NCBI GenBank assembly: GCA_946122785.1
Contig: CAMGYJ010000008.1
Location: forward strand, 17,881,475 to 17,945,474
Source: Linum tenue
Lineage: Eukaryota > Streptophyta > Magnoliopsida > Malpighiales > Linaceae
DNA: 64,000 nt
Reading direction: 5' to 3'
Shown: positions 33,602 through 46,257 of the stretch, in pieces
Position numbering within the stretch: position 1 is the first letter of the stretch
Layout of the letters: the number at the start of each line of letters is the position of its first letter
Program-made: the position numbers and the translations under genes
Notes under the pieces: generated by a model
Databases searched by the model: none
Told to the model about the DNA's origin: nothing
What the model saw: the letters and a program-made list of their open reading frames with translations, nothing else

Positions 33602-35030
33602 TAGAGGTGTCAATCGGGCGGGTTCGGGCGGGTTCGGGTTGGGTTCATTCGGGTTGCGGGTTGGTCGGGTTGCAGGTTAGTCGGGTTGCGGGTCACTCGG
33701 GTTGCGGGTCAATCGGGTTACGGGTCAATCGGGTTACGGGCCAATCGGGTTACGGGTCAATCGGGTGCGGGTCAATCGGGTTGCGGGTCGGGCGGTTCGG
33801 GTTGCGGGTTTTACGGACCAGCACATTGCGTTACTTTTTAGTGAAGTTTGGCTGGGAAGGTAAAGCTTTGTTGCATTTCAATTTGGTTTGTAAAAGGAAT
33901 TGCTTGAGAGAGCGCCAAAATTTCAAGTTTATGAAGCCAAAATTTTTGAGTACCGCCTAATTTTTGGTTCCTGAAGTCAAAATTTTTGATAGCGCCAAAA
34001 TTATAGGATGGTGAAGTCAAAATTTTCAGAAGGGGCAAATTTTTTGGATTTTGGAGCCAAATTTTCGGCAACCAAACTGGGAGGCGGGGAAAATTGCAGC
34101 CAGCCAAATCAATAACTAAAGTGGAGCTCAATTTTTCGGATGGAAAAAGTCTCCCAATTCTTGTTGAGTTCCAATTTTGAGGTGTGTTTTTCGAGTTCCA
34201 AATTCCTTCTCTAGAATAATGACTTAATGAGAAAATGAACCATAACAAATTGTCACCCATCTATAACTAATCACGATAAACTTTAAAATCTAAATTACTA
34301 TAATAATTAATTTGGAGTTTGAATTGAAAAAATTTAATGGTTTAGCGTTCAGTGGTTCATCGTTAGAATACCGTTAGAATACCGTTAGACAACCGTTCAT
34401 GATATATAACATACAAAACTTGTATATTACACTAATTTAAGATGAATTTATCATTAACCATAAAAAATTTCAAATTCATATCATCACCAAAACATCTAAT
34501 AAATCATTTAAACCATCTCACAAAAAAAAATCATAAATTTTCTAGTTCAAGTTAAAAATTACGATGTCAGTCAGTAGTGGACTAGGATTTATAATGTTAT
34601 GTGCACTATTAGGTTGAGGATGTATCTAAATCAATATTTGATGATGTTATATGCGTTAATAGGTTGATGATGTATATTATTAATTTATTATACTAAGTTA
34701 ATAATTGATGATGTAATGATCAGACTTTAGTGAACTAGGATTTCAAATGTCAACTTATAGTTTATCTTCATCGAATTCCTTCTATTAGAGTCAGGCTGGG
34801 GGTTGGTCGGGTTACGGGTTCGGGTTAGTCGGGTTGCGGGTTAATCGGGTTGCGGGTCTATCGGGTTGCGGGTTGATCGGGTTGCGGGTTAGTCGGGTTG
34901 CGGGTTGGTCGGGTTGCGGGTCGGGCGGGTTACGGGTCATTGACTTTTAGTCAAATCGGGTTGCGGGCGGGTTGATCGGGCGGGTTACTCGGGCGGGTTA
35001 CTCGGGTCGGGTTACATTTTGACAGCTCTA
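33602..35030. mobile_element. non-autonomous hAT inside the satellite
   Basis: It starts TAGAGGTGTCAA and ends TTGACAGCTCTA, and the 8-bp duplication CTAAGGCC is perfect (33594-33601 and 35031-35038). The dimer it interrupts resumes exactly after it. Subterminal tracts (33610-33800 and 34800-35010) repeat TCGGGTTGCGGGT; unlike the tips, these tracts run in the same direction at both ends. The middle has GCCAAAATTT-type repeats and no transposase. It occurs in only one of the units. Confidence 0.93.
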
Positions 35031-38000
35031 CTAAGGCCGAATCTGTGATCCATCGCATTCAAAATCCAAGGAAAATAGACTTTCCAAAAAATCGCCCGAA
35101 ATCGGTGATGGTACCCCTTTGGAAACTGGCAAAAATTGCCCCGGAAGTTTTCCGCACGAATCGATGTTTGATAGACTTATTCATCCCTAAAGAATAGCCT
35201 CAGCCTGAATCCGCGATCTGCACCCTTCAAAATCTAAGGAAAATGGCTTCTCGAAAAAATTGCCTAAAAATTACGAAAATGCCCTCCGGAATAATTCGAC
35301 CAAATTTCTGCCCAAATCGGCCATCACTAGACTTCTTCCTTGGTGGAGAGTACCCTAAGGCCGAATCTGTGATCCATCGCATTCAAAATCCAAGGAAAAT
35401 AGACTTTCCAAAAAATCGCCCGAAATCGGTGATGGTACCCCTTTGGAAACTGGCAAAAATTGCCCCGGAAGTTTTCCGCACGAATCGATGTTTGATAGAC
35501 TTATTCATCCCTAAAGAATAGCCTCAGCCTGAATCCGCGATCTGCACCCTTCAAAATCTAAGGAAAATGGCCTCTCGAAAAAATTGCCTAAAAATTACGA
35601 AAATGCCCTCCGGAATAATTCGACCAAATTTCCGCCCAAATCGGCCATTACTAGACTTCGTCTTTGGTGGAGAGTACCCTAAGGCCGAATCTGTGATCCA
35701 TCGCATTCAAAATCCAAGGAAAATAGACTTTCCAAAAAATCGCCCGAAATCGGTGATGGTACCCCTTTGGAAACTGGCAAAAATTGCCCCTGAAGTTTTC
35801 CGCACGAATCGATGTTTGATAGACTTATTCATCCCTAAAGAATAGCTTCAGCCTGAATCCGCGATCTACACCCTTCAAAATCTAAGGAAAATGGCCTCTC
35901 GAAAAAATTGCCTAAAAATTACGAAAATGCCCTCCGGAATAATTCGACCAAATTTCTGCCCAAATCGGCCATCACTAGACTTCTTCCTTGGTGGAGAGTA
36001 CCCTAAGGCCGAATCTGTGATCCATCGCATTCAAAATCCAAGGAAAATAGACTTTCCAAAAAATCGCCCGAAATCGGTGATGGTACCCCTTTGGAAACTG
36101 GCAAAAATTGCCCCGGAAGTTTTCCGCACGAATCGATGTTTGATAGACTTATTCATCCCTAAAGAATAGCCTCAGCCTGAATCCGCGATCTGCACCCTTC
36201 AAAATCTAAGGAAAATGGCTTCTCGAAAAAATTGCCTAAAAATTACGAAAATGCCCTCCGGAATAATTCGACCAAATTTCTGCCCAAATCGGCCATCACT
36301 AGACTTCTTCCTTGGTGGAGAGTACCCTAAGGCCGAATCTGTGATCCATCGCATTCAAAATCCAAGGAAAATAGACTTTCCAAAAAATCGCCCGAAATCG
36401 GTGATGGTACCCCTTTGGAAACTGGCAAAAATTGCCCCGGAAGTTTTCCGCACGAATCGATGTTTGATAGACTTATTCATCCCTAAAGAATAGCCTCAGC
36501 CTGAATCCGCGATCTGCACCCTTCAAAATCTAAGGAAAATGGCCTCTCGAAAAAATTGCCTAAAAATTACGAAAATGCCCTCCGGAATAATTCGACCAAA
36601 TTTCCGCCCAAATCGGCCATTACTAGACTTCGTCTTTGGTGGAGAGTACCCTAAGGCCGAATCTGTGATCCATCGCATTCAAAATCCAAGGAAAATAGAC
36701 TTTCCAAAAAATCGCCCGAAATCGGTGATGGTACCCCTTTGGAAACTGGCAAAAATTGCCCCTGAAGTTTTCCGCACGAATCGATGTTTGATAGACTTAT
36801 TCATCCCTAAAGAATAGCTTCAGCCTGAATCCGCGATCTACACCCTTCAAAATCTAAGGAAAATGGCCTCTCGAAAAAATTGCCTAAAAATTACGAAAAT
36901 GCCCTCCGGAATAATTCGACCAAATTTCTGCCCAAATCGGCCATCACTAGACTTCTTCCTTGGTGGAGAGTACCCTAAGGCCGAATCTGTGATCCATCGT
37001 ATTCAAAATCCAAGGAAAATAGACTTTCCAAAAAATCGCCCGAAATCGGTGATGGTACCCCTTTGGAAACTGGCAAAAATTGCCCCGGAAGTTTTCCGCA
37101 CGAATCGATGTTTGATAGACTTATTCATCCCTAAAGAATAGCCTCAGCCTGAATCCGCGATCTGCACCCTTCAAAATCTAAGGAAAATGGCTTCTCGAAA
37201 AAATTGCCTAAAAATTACGAAAATGCCCTCCGGAATAATTCGACCAAATTTCTGCCCAAATCGGCCATCACTAGACTTCTTCCTTGGTGGAGAGTACCCT
37301 AAGGCCGAATCTGTGATCCATCGCATTCAAAATCCAAGGAAAATAGACTTTCCAAAAAATCGCCCGAAATCGGTGATGGTACCCCTTTGGAAACTGGCAA
37401 AAATTGCCCCGGAAGTTTTCCGCACGAATCGATGTTTGATAGACTTATTCATCCCTAAAGAATAGCCTCAGCCTGAATCCGCGATCTGCACCCTTCAAAA
37501 TCTAAGGAAAATGGCCTCTCGAAAAAATTGCCTAAAAATTACGAAAATGCCCTCCGGAATAATTCGACCAAATTTCCGCCCAAATCGGCCATTACTAGAC
37601 TTCGTCTTTGGTGGAGAGTACCCTAAGGCCGAATCTGTGATCCATCGCATTCAAAATCCAAGGAAAATAGACTTTCCAAAAAATCGCCCGAAATCGGTGA
37701 TGGTACCCCTTTGGAAACTGGCAAAAATTGCCACTGAAGTTTTCCGCACGAATCGATGTTTGATAGACTTATTCATCCCTAAAGAATAGCTTCAGCCTGA
37801 ATCCGCGATCTACACCCTTCAAAATCTAAGGAAAATGGCCTCTCGAAAAAATTGCCTAAAAATTACGAAAATGCCCTCCGGAATAATTCGACCAAATTTC
37901 TGCCCAAATCGGCCATCACTAGACTTCTTCCTTGGTGGAGAGTACCCTAAGGCCGAATCTGTGATCCATCGCATTCAAAATCCAAGGAAAATAGACTTTC

Positions 38001-41000
38001 CAAAAAATCGCCCGAAATCGGTGATGGTACCCCTTTGGAAACTGGCAAAAATTGCCCCGGAAGTTTTCCGCACGAATCGATGTTTGATAGACTTATTCAT
38101 CCCTAAAGAATAGCCTCAGCCTGAATCCGCGATCTGCACCCTTCAAAATCTAAGGAAAATGGCTTCTCGAAAAAATTGCCTAAAAATTACGAAAATGCCC
38201 TCCGGAATAATTCGACCAAATTTCTGCCCAAATCGGCCATCACTAGACTTCTTCCTTGGTGGAGAGTACCCTAAGGTCGAATCTGTGATCCATCGCATTC
38301 AAAATCCAAGGAAAATAGACTTTCCAAAAAATCGCCCGAAATCGGTGATGGTACCCCTTTGGAAACTGGCAAAAATTGCCCCTGAAGTTTTCCGCACGAA
38401 TCGATGTTTGATAGACTTATTCATCCCTAAAGAATAGCCTCAGCCTGAATCCGCGATCTGCACCCTTCAAAATCTAAGGAAAATGGCCTCTCGAAAAAAT
38501 TGCCTAAAAATTACGAAAATGCCCTCCGGAATAATTCGACCAAATTTCCGCCCAAATCGGCCATTACTAGACTTCGTCTTTGGTGGAGAGTACCCTAAGG
38601 CCGAATCTGTGATCCATCGCATTCAAAATCCAAGGAAAATAGACTTTCCAAAAAATCGCCCGAAATCGGTGATGGTACCCCTTTGGAAACTGGCAAAAAT
38701 TGCCCCGGAAGTTTTCCGCACGAATCGATGTTTGATAGACTTATTCATCCCTAAAGAATAGCCTCAGCCTGAATCCGCGATCTACACCCTTCAAAATCTA
38801 AGGAAAATGGCCTCTCGAAAAAATTGCCTAAAAATTACGAAAATGCCCTCCGGAATAATTCGACCAAATTTCTGCCCAAATCGGCCATCACTAGACTTCT
38901 TCCTTGGTGGAGAGTACCCTAAGGCCGAATCTGTGATCCATCGCATTCAAAATCCAAGGAAAATAGACTTTCCAAAAAATCGCCCGAAATCGGTGATGGT
39001 ACCCCTTTGGAAACTGGCAAAAATTGCCCCGGAAGTTTTCCGCACAAATCGATGTTTGATAGACTTATTCATCCCTAAAGAATAGCCTCAGCCTGAATCC
39101 GCGATCTGCACCCTTCAAAATCTAAGGAAAATGGCTTCTCGAAAAAATTGCCTAAAAATTACGAAAATGCCCTCCGGAATAATTCGACCAAATTTCTGCC
39201 CAAATCGGCCATCACTAGACTTCTTCCTTGGTGGAGAGTACCCTAAGGCCGAATCTGTGATCCATCGCATTCAAAATCCAAGGAAAATAGACTTTCCAAA
39301 AAATCGCCCGAAATCGGTGATGGTACCCCTTTGGAAACTGGCAAAAATTGCCCCGGAAGTTTTCCGCACGAATCGATGTTTGATAGACTTATTCATCCCT
39401 AAAGAATAGCCTCAGCCTGAATCCGCGATCTGCACCCTTCAAAATCTAAGGAAAATGGCCTCTCGAAAAAATTGCCTAAAAATTACGAAAATGCCCGCCG
39501 GAATAATTCGACCAAATTTCCGCCCAAATCGGCCATTACTAGACTTCGTCTTTGGTGGAGAGTACCCTAAGGCCGAATCTGTGATCCATCGCATTCAAAA
39601 TCCAAGGAAAATAGACTTTCCAAAAAATCGCCCGAAATCGGTGATGGTACCCCTTTGGAAACTGGCAAAAATTGCCACTGAAGTTTTCCGCACGAATCGA
39701 TGTTTGATAGACTTATTCATCCCTAAAGAATAGCTTCAGCCTGAATCCGCGATCTACACCCTTCAAAATCTAAGGAAAATGGCCTCTCGAAAAAATTGCC
39801 TAAAAATTACGAAAATGCCCTCCGGAATAATTCGACCAAATTTCTGCCCAAATCGGCCATCACTAGACTTCTTCCTTGGTGGAGAGTACCCTAAGGCCGA
39901 ATCTGTGATCCATCGCATTCAAAATCCAAGGAAAATAGACTTTCCAAAAAATCGCCCGAAATCGGTGATGGTACCCCTTTGGAAACTGGCAAAAATTGCC
40001 CCGGAAGTTTTCCGCACGAATCGATGTTTGATAGACTTATTCATCCCTAAAGAATAGCCTCAGCCTGAATCCGCGATCTGCACCCTTCAAAATCTAAGGA
40101 AAATGGCTTCTCGAAAAAATTGCCTAAAAATTACGAAAATGCCCTCCGGAATAATTCGACCAAATTTCTGCCCAAATCGGCCATCACTAGACTTCTTCCT
40201 TGGTGGAGAGTACCCTAAGGCCGAATCTGTGATCCATCGCATTCAAAATCCAAGGAAAATAGACTTTCCAAAAAATCGCCCGAAATCGGTGATGGTACCC
40301 CTTTGGAAACTGGCAAAAATTGCCCCGGAAGTTTTCCGCACGAATCGATGTTTGATAGACTTATTCATCCCTAAAGAATAGCCTCAGCCTGAATCCGCGA
40401 TCTGCACCCTTCAAAATCTAAGGAAAATGGCCTCTCGAAAAAATTGCCTAAAAATTACGAAAATGCCCTCCGGAATAATTCGACCAAATTTCCGCCCAAA
40501 TCGGCCATTACTAGACTTCGTCTTTGGTGGAGAGTACCCTAAGGCCGAATCTGTGATCCATCGCATTCAAAATCCAAGGAAAATAGACTTTCCAAAAAAT
40601 CGCCCGAAATCGGTGATGGTACCCCTTTGGAAACTGGCAAAAATTGCCCCTGAAGTTTTCCGCACGAATCGATGTTTGATAGACTTATTCATCCCTAAAG
40701 AATAGCTTCAGCCTGAATCCGCGATCTACACCCTTCAAAATCTAAGGAAAATGGCCTCTCGAAAAAATTGCCTAAAAATTACGAAAATGCCCTCCGGAAT
40801 AATTCGACCAAATTTCTGCCCAAATCGGCCATCACTAGACTTCTTCCTTGGTGGAGAGTACCCTAAGGCCGAATCTGTGATCCATCGCATTCAAAATCCA
40901 AGGAAAATAGACTTTCCAAAAAATCGCCCGAAATCGGTGATGGTACCCCTTTGGAAACTGGCAAAAATTGCCCCGGAAGTTTTCCGCACGAATCGATGTT

Positions 41001-44000
41001 TGATAGACTTATTCATCCCTAAAGAATAGCCTCAGCCTGAATCCGCGATCTGCACCCTTCAAAATCTAAGGAAAATGGCTTCTCGAAAAAATTGCCTAAA
41101 AATTACGAAAATGCCCTCCGGAATAATTCGACCAAATTTCTGCCCAAATCGGCCATCACTAGACTTCTTCCTTGGTGGAGAGTACCCTAAGGCCGAATCT
41201 GTGATCCATCGCATTCAAAATCCAAGGAAAATAGACTTTCCAAAAAATCGCCCGAAATCGGTGATGGTACCCCTTTGGAAACTGGCAAAAATTGCCCCGG
41301 AAGTTTTCCGCACGAATCGATGTTTGATAGACTTATTCATCCCTAAAGAATAGCCTCAGCCTGAATCCGCGATCTGCACCCTTCAAAATCTAAGGAAAAT
41401 GGCCTCTCGAAAAAATTGCCTAAAAATTACGAAAATGCCCTCCGGAATAATTCGACCAAATTTCCGCCCAAATCGGCCATTACTAGACTTCGTCCTTGGT
41501 GGAGAGTACCCTAAGGCCGAATCTGTGATCCATCGCATTCAAAATCCAAGGAAAATAGACTTTCCAAAAAATCGCCCGAAATCGGTGATGGTACCCCTTT
41601 GGAAACTGGCAAAAATTGCCCCTGAAGTTTTCCGCACGAATCGATGTTTGATAGACTTATTCATCCCTAAAGAATAGCTTCAGCCTGAATCCGCGATCTA
41701 CACCCTTCAAAATCTAAGGAAAATGGCCTCTCGAAAAAATTGCCTAAAAATTACGAAAATGCCCTCCGGAATAATTCGACCAAATTTCTGCCCAAATCGG
41801 CCATCACTAGACTTCTTCCTTGGTGGAGAGTACCCTAAGGCCGAATCTGTGATCCATCGCATTCAAAATCCAAGGAAAATAGACTTTCCAAAAAATCGCC
41901 CGAAATCGGTGATGGTACCCCTTTGGAAACTGGCAAAAATTGCCCCGGAAGTTTTCCGCACGAATCGATGTTTGATAGACTTATTCATCCCTAAAGAATA
42001 GCCTCAGCCTGAATCCGCGATCTGCACCCTTCAAAATCTAAGGAAAATGGCTTCTCGAAAAAATTGCCTAAAAATTACGAAAATGCCCTCCGGAATAATT
42101 CGACCAAATTTCTGCCCAAATCGGCCATCACTAGACTTCTTCCTTGGTGGAGAGTACCCTAAGGCCGAATCTGTGATCCATCGCATTCAAAATCCAAGGA
42201 AAATAGACTTTCCAAAAAATCGCCCGAAATCGGTGATGGTACCCCTTTGGAAACTGGCAAAAATTGCCCCGGAAGTTTTCCGCACGAATCGATGTTTGAT
42301 AGACTTATTCATCCCTAAAGAATAGCCTCAGCCTGAATCCGCGATCTGCACCCTTCAAAATCTAAGGAAAATGGCCTCTCGAAAAAATTGCCTAAAAATT
42401 ACGAAAATGCCCTCCGGAATAATTCGACCAAATTTCCGCCCAAATCGGCCATTACTAGACTTCGTCTTTGGTGGAGAGTACCCTAAGGCCGAATCTGTGA
42501 TCCATCGCATTCAAAATCCAAGGAAAATAGACTTTCCAAAAAATCGCCCGAAATCGGTGATGGTACCCCTTTGGAAACTGGCAAAAATTGCCCCTGAAGT
42601 TTTCCGCACGAATCGATGTTTGATAGACTTATTCATCCCTAAAGAATAGCTTCAGCCTGAATCCGCGATCTACACCCTTCAAAATCTAAGGAAAATGGCC
42701 TCTCGAAAAAATTGCCTAAAAATTACGAAAATGCCCTCCGGAATAATTCGACCAAATTTCTGCCCAAATCGGCCATCACTAGACTTCTTCCTTGGTGGAG
42801 AGTACCCTAAGGCCGAATCTGTGATCCATCGCATTCAAAATCCAAGGAAAATAGACTTTCCAAAAAATCGCCCGAAATCGGTGATGGTACCCCTTTGGAA
42901 ACTGGCAAAAATTGCCCCGGAAGTTTTCCGCACGAATCGATGTTTGATAGACTTATTCATCCCTAAAGAATAGCCTCAGCCTGAATCCGCGATCTGCACC
43001 CTTCAAAATCTAAGGAAAATGGCTTCTCGAAAAAATTGCCTAAAAATTACGAAAATGCCCTCCGGAATAATTCGACCAAATTTCTGCCCAAATCGGCCAT
43101 CACTAGACTTCTTCCTTGGTGGAGAGTACCCTAAGGCCGAATCTGTGATCCATCGCATTCAAAATCCAAGGAAAATAGACTTTCCAAAAAATCGCCCGAA
43201 ATCGGTGATGGTACCCCTTTGGAAACTGGCAAAAATTGCCCCGGAAGTTTTCCGCACGAATCGATGTTTGATAGACTTATTCATCCCTAAAGAATAGCCT
43301 CAGCCTGAATCCGCGATCTGCACCCTTCAAAATCTAAGGAAAATGGCCTCTCGAAAAAATTGCCTAAAAATTACGAAAATGCCCTCCGGAATAATTCGAC
43401 CAAATTTCCGCCCAAATCGGCCATTACTAGACTTCGTCTTTGGTGGAGAGTACCCTAAGGCCGAATCTGTGATCCATCGCATTCAAAATCCAAGGAAAAT
43501 AGACTTTCCAAAAAATCGCCCGAAATCGGTGATGGTACCCCTTTGGAAACTGGCAAAAATTGCCCCTGAAGTTTTCCGCACGAATCGATGTTTGATAGAC
43601 TTATTCATCCCTAAAGAATAGCTTCAGCCTGAATCCGCGATCTACACCCTTCAAAATCTAAGGAAAATGGCCTCTCGAAAAAATTGCCTAAAAATTACGA
43701 AAATGCCCTCCGGAATAATTCGACCAAATTTCTGCCCAAATCGGCCATCACTAGACTTCTTCCTTGGTGGAGAGTACCCTAAGGCCGAATCTGTGATCCA
43801 TCGCATTCAAAATCCAAGGAAAATAGACTTTCCAAAAAATCGCCCGAAATCGGTGATGGTACCCCTTTGGAAACTGGCAAAAATTGCCCCGGAAGTTTTC
43901 CGCACGAATCGATGTTTGATAGACTTATTCATCCCTAAAGAATAGCCTCAGCCTGAATCCGCGATCTGCACCCTTCAAAATCTAAGGAAAATGGCTTCTC

Positions 44001-46257
44001 GAAAAAATTGCCTAAAAATTACGAAAATGCCCTCCGGAATAATTCGACCAAATTTCTGCCCAAATCGGCCATCACTAGACTTCTTCCTTGGTGGAGAGTA
44101 CCCTAAGGCCGAATCTGTGATCCATCGCATTCAAAATCCAAGGAAAATAGACTTTCCAAAAAATCGCCCGAAATCGGTGATGGTACCCCTTTGGAAACTG
44201 GCAAAAATTGCCCCGGAAGTTTTCCGCACGAATCGATGTTTGATAGACTTATTCATCCCTAAAGAATAGCCTCAGCCTGAATCCGCGATCTGCACCCTTC
44301 AAATCTAAGGAAAATGGCCTCTCGAAAAAATTGCCTAAAAATTACGAAAATGCCCTCCGGAATAATTCGACCAAATTTCCGCCCAAATCGGCCATTACTA
44401 GACTTCGTCTTTGGTGGAGAGTACCCTAAGGCCGAATCTGTGATCCATCGCATTCAAAATCCAAGGAAAATAGACTTTCCAAAAAATCGCCCGAAATCGG
44501 TGATGGTACCCCTTTGGAAACTGGCAAAAATTGCCCCTGAAGTTTTCCGCACGAATCGATGTTTGATAGACTTATTCATCCCTAAAGAATAGCTTCAGCC
44601 TGAATCCGCGATCTACACCCTTCAAAATCTAAGGAAAATGGCCTCTCGAAAAAATTGCCTAAAAATTACGAAAATGCCCTCCGGAATAATTCGACCAAAT
44701 TTCTGCCCAAATCGGCCATCACTAGACTTCTTCCTTGGTGGAGAGTACCCTAAGGCCGAATCTGTGATCCATCGCATTCAAAATCCAAGGAAAATAGACT
44801 TTCCAAAAAATCGCCCGAAATCGGTGATGGTACCCCTTTGGAAACTGGCAAAAATTGCCCCGGAAGTTTTCCGCACGAATCGATGTTTGATAGACTTATT
44901 CATCCCTAAAGAATAGCCTCAGCCTGAATCCGCGATCTGCACCCTTCAAAATCTAAGGAAAATGGCTTCTCGAAAAAATTGCCTAAAAATTACGAAAATG
45001 CCCTCCGGAATAATTCGACCAAATTTCTGCCCAAATCGGCCATCACTAGACTTCTTCCTTGGTGGAGAGTACCCTAAGGCCGAATCTGTGATCCATCGCA
45101 TTCAAAATCCAAGGAAAATAGACTTTCCAAAAAATCGCCCGAAATCGGTGATGGTACCCCTTTGGAAACTGGCAAAAATTGCCCCGGAAGTTTTCCGCAC
45201 GAATCGATGTTTGATAGACTTATTCATCCCTAAAGAATAGCCTCAGCCTGAATCCGCGATCTGCACCCTTCAAAATCTAAGGAAAATGGCCTCTCGAAAA
45301 AATTGCCTAAAAATTACGAAAATGCCCTCCGGAATAATTCGACCAAATTTCCGCCCAAATCGGCCATTACTAGACTTCGTCTTTGGTGGAGAGTACCCTA
45401 AGGCCGAATCTGTGATCCATCGCATTCAAAATCCAAGGAAAATAGACTTTCCAAAAAATCGCCCGAAATCGGTGATGGTACCCCTTTGGAAACTGGCAAA
45501 AATTGCCCCTGAAGTTTTCCGCACGAATCGATGTTTGATAGACTTATTCATCCCTAAAGAATAGCTTCAGCCTGAATCCGCGATCTACACCCTTCAAAAT
45601 CTAAGGAAAATGGCCTCTCGAAAAAATTGCCTAAAAATTACGAAAATGCCCTCCGGAATAATTCGACCAAATTTCTGCCCAAATCGGCCATCACTAGACT
45701 TCTTCCTTGGTGGAGAGTACCCTAAGGCCGAATCTGTGATCCATCGCATTCAAAATCCAAGGAAAATAGACTTTCCAAAAAATCGCCCGAAATCGGTGAT
45801 GGTACCCCTTTGGAAACTGGCAAAAATTGCCCCGGAAGTTTTCCGCACGAATCGATGTTTGATAGACTTATTCATCCCTAAAGAATAGCCTCAGCCTGAA
45901 TCCGCGATCTGCACCCTTCAAAATCTAAGGAAAATGGCTTCTCGAAAAAATTGCCTAAAAATTACGAAAATGCCCTCCGGAATAATTCGACCAAATTTCT
46001 GCCCAAATCGGCCATCACTAGACTTCTTCCTTGGTGGAGAGTACCCTAAGGCCGAATCTGTGATCCATCGCATTCAAAATCCAAGGAAAATAGACTTTCC
46101 AAAAAATCGCCCGAAATCGGTGATGGTACCCCTTTGGAAACTGGCAAAAATTGCCCCGGAAGTTTTCCGCACGAATCGATGTTTGATAGACTTATTCATC
46201 CCTAAAGAATAGCCTCAGCCTGAATCCGCGATCTGCACCCTTCAAAATCTAAGGAAA
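35031..46257 (+). repeat. homogeneous R-C1-C2 block of the satellite
   Basis: R units have TTTCCGCCCAAAT, CATTACTAGACTTCGTCTTT, CCCCTGAAG and end with GCTTCAGCC and CTACACC. C1 units start ATGGCCTCTCG and have TTTCTGCCC and CATCACTAGACTTCTTCCTT. C2 units start ATGGCTTCTCG. The order R-C1-C2 repeats without fail, starting and ending in mid-unit. Differences between matching units are rare single bases (for example a one-base loss at about 44299). Confidence 0.92.

Noticed and set aside
33838..34260. Minus-strand 140-codon frame inside the hAT
   Set aside because: It is built from degenerate AAAATTT-type repeats and shows no transposase motif.
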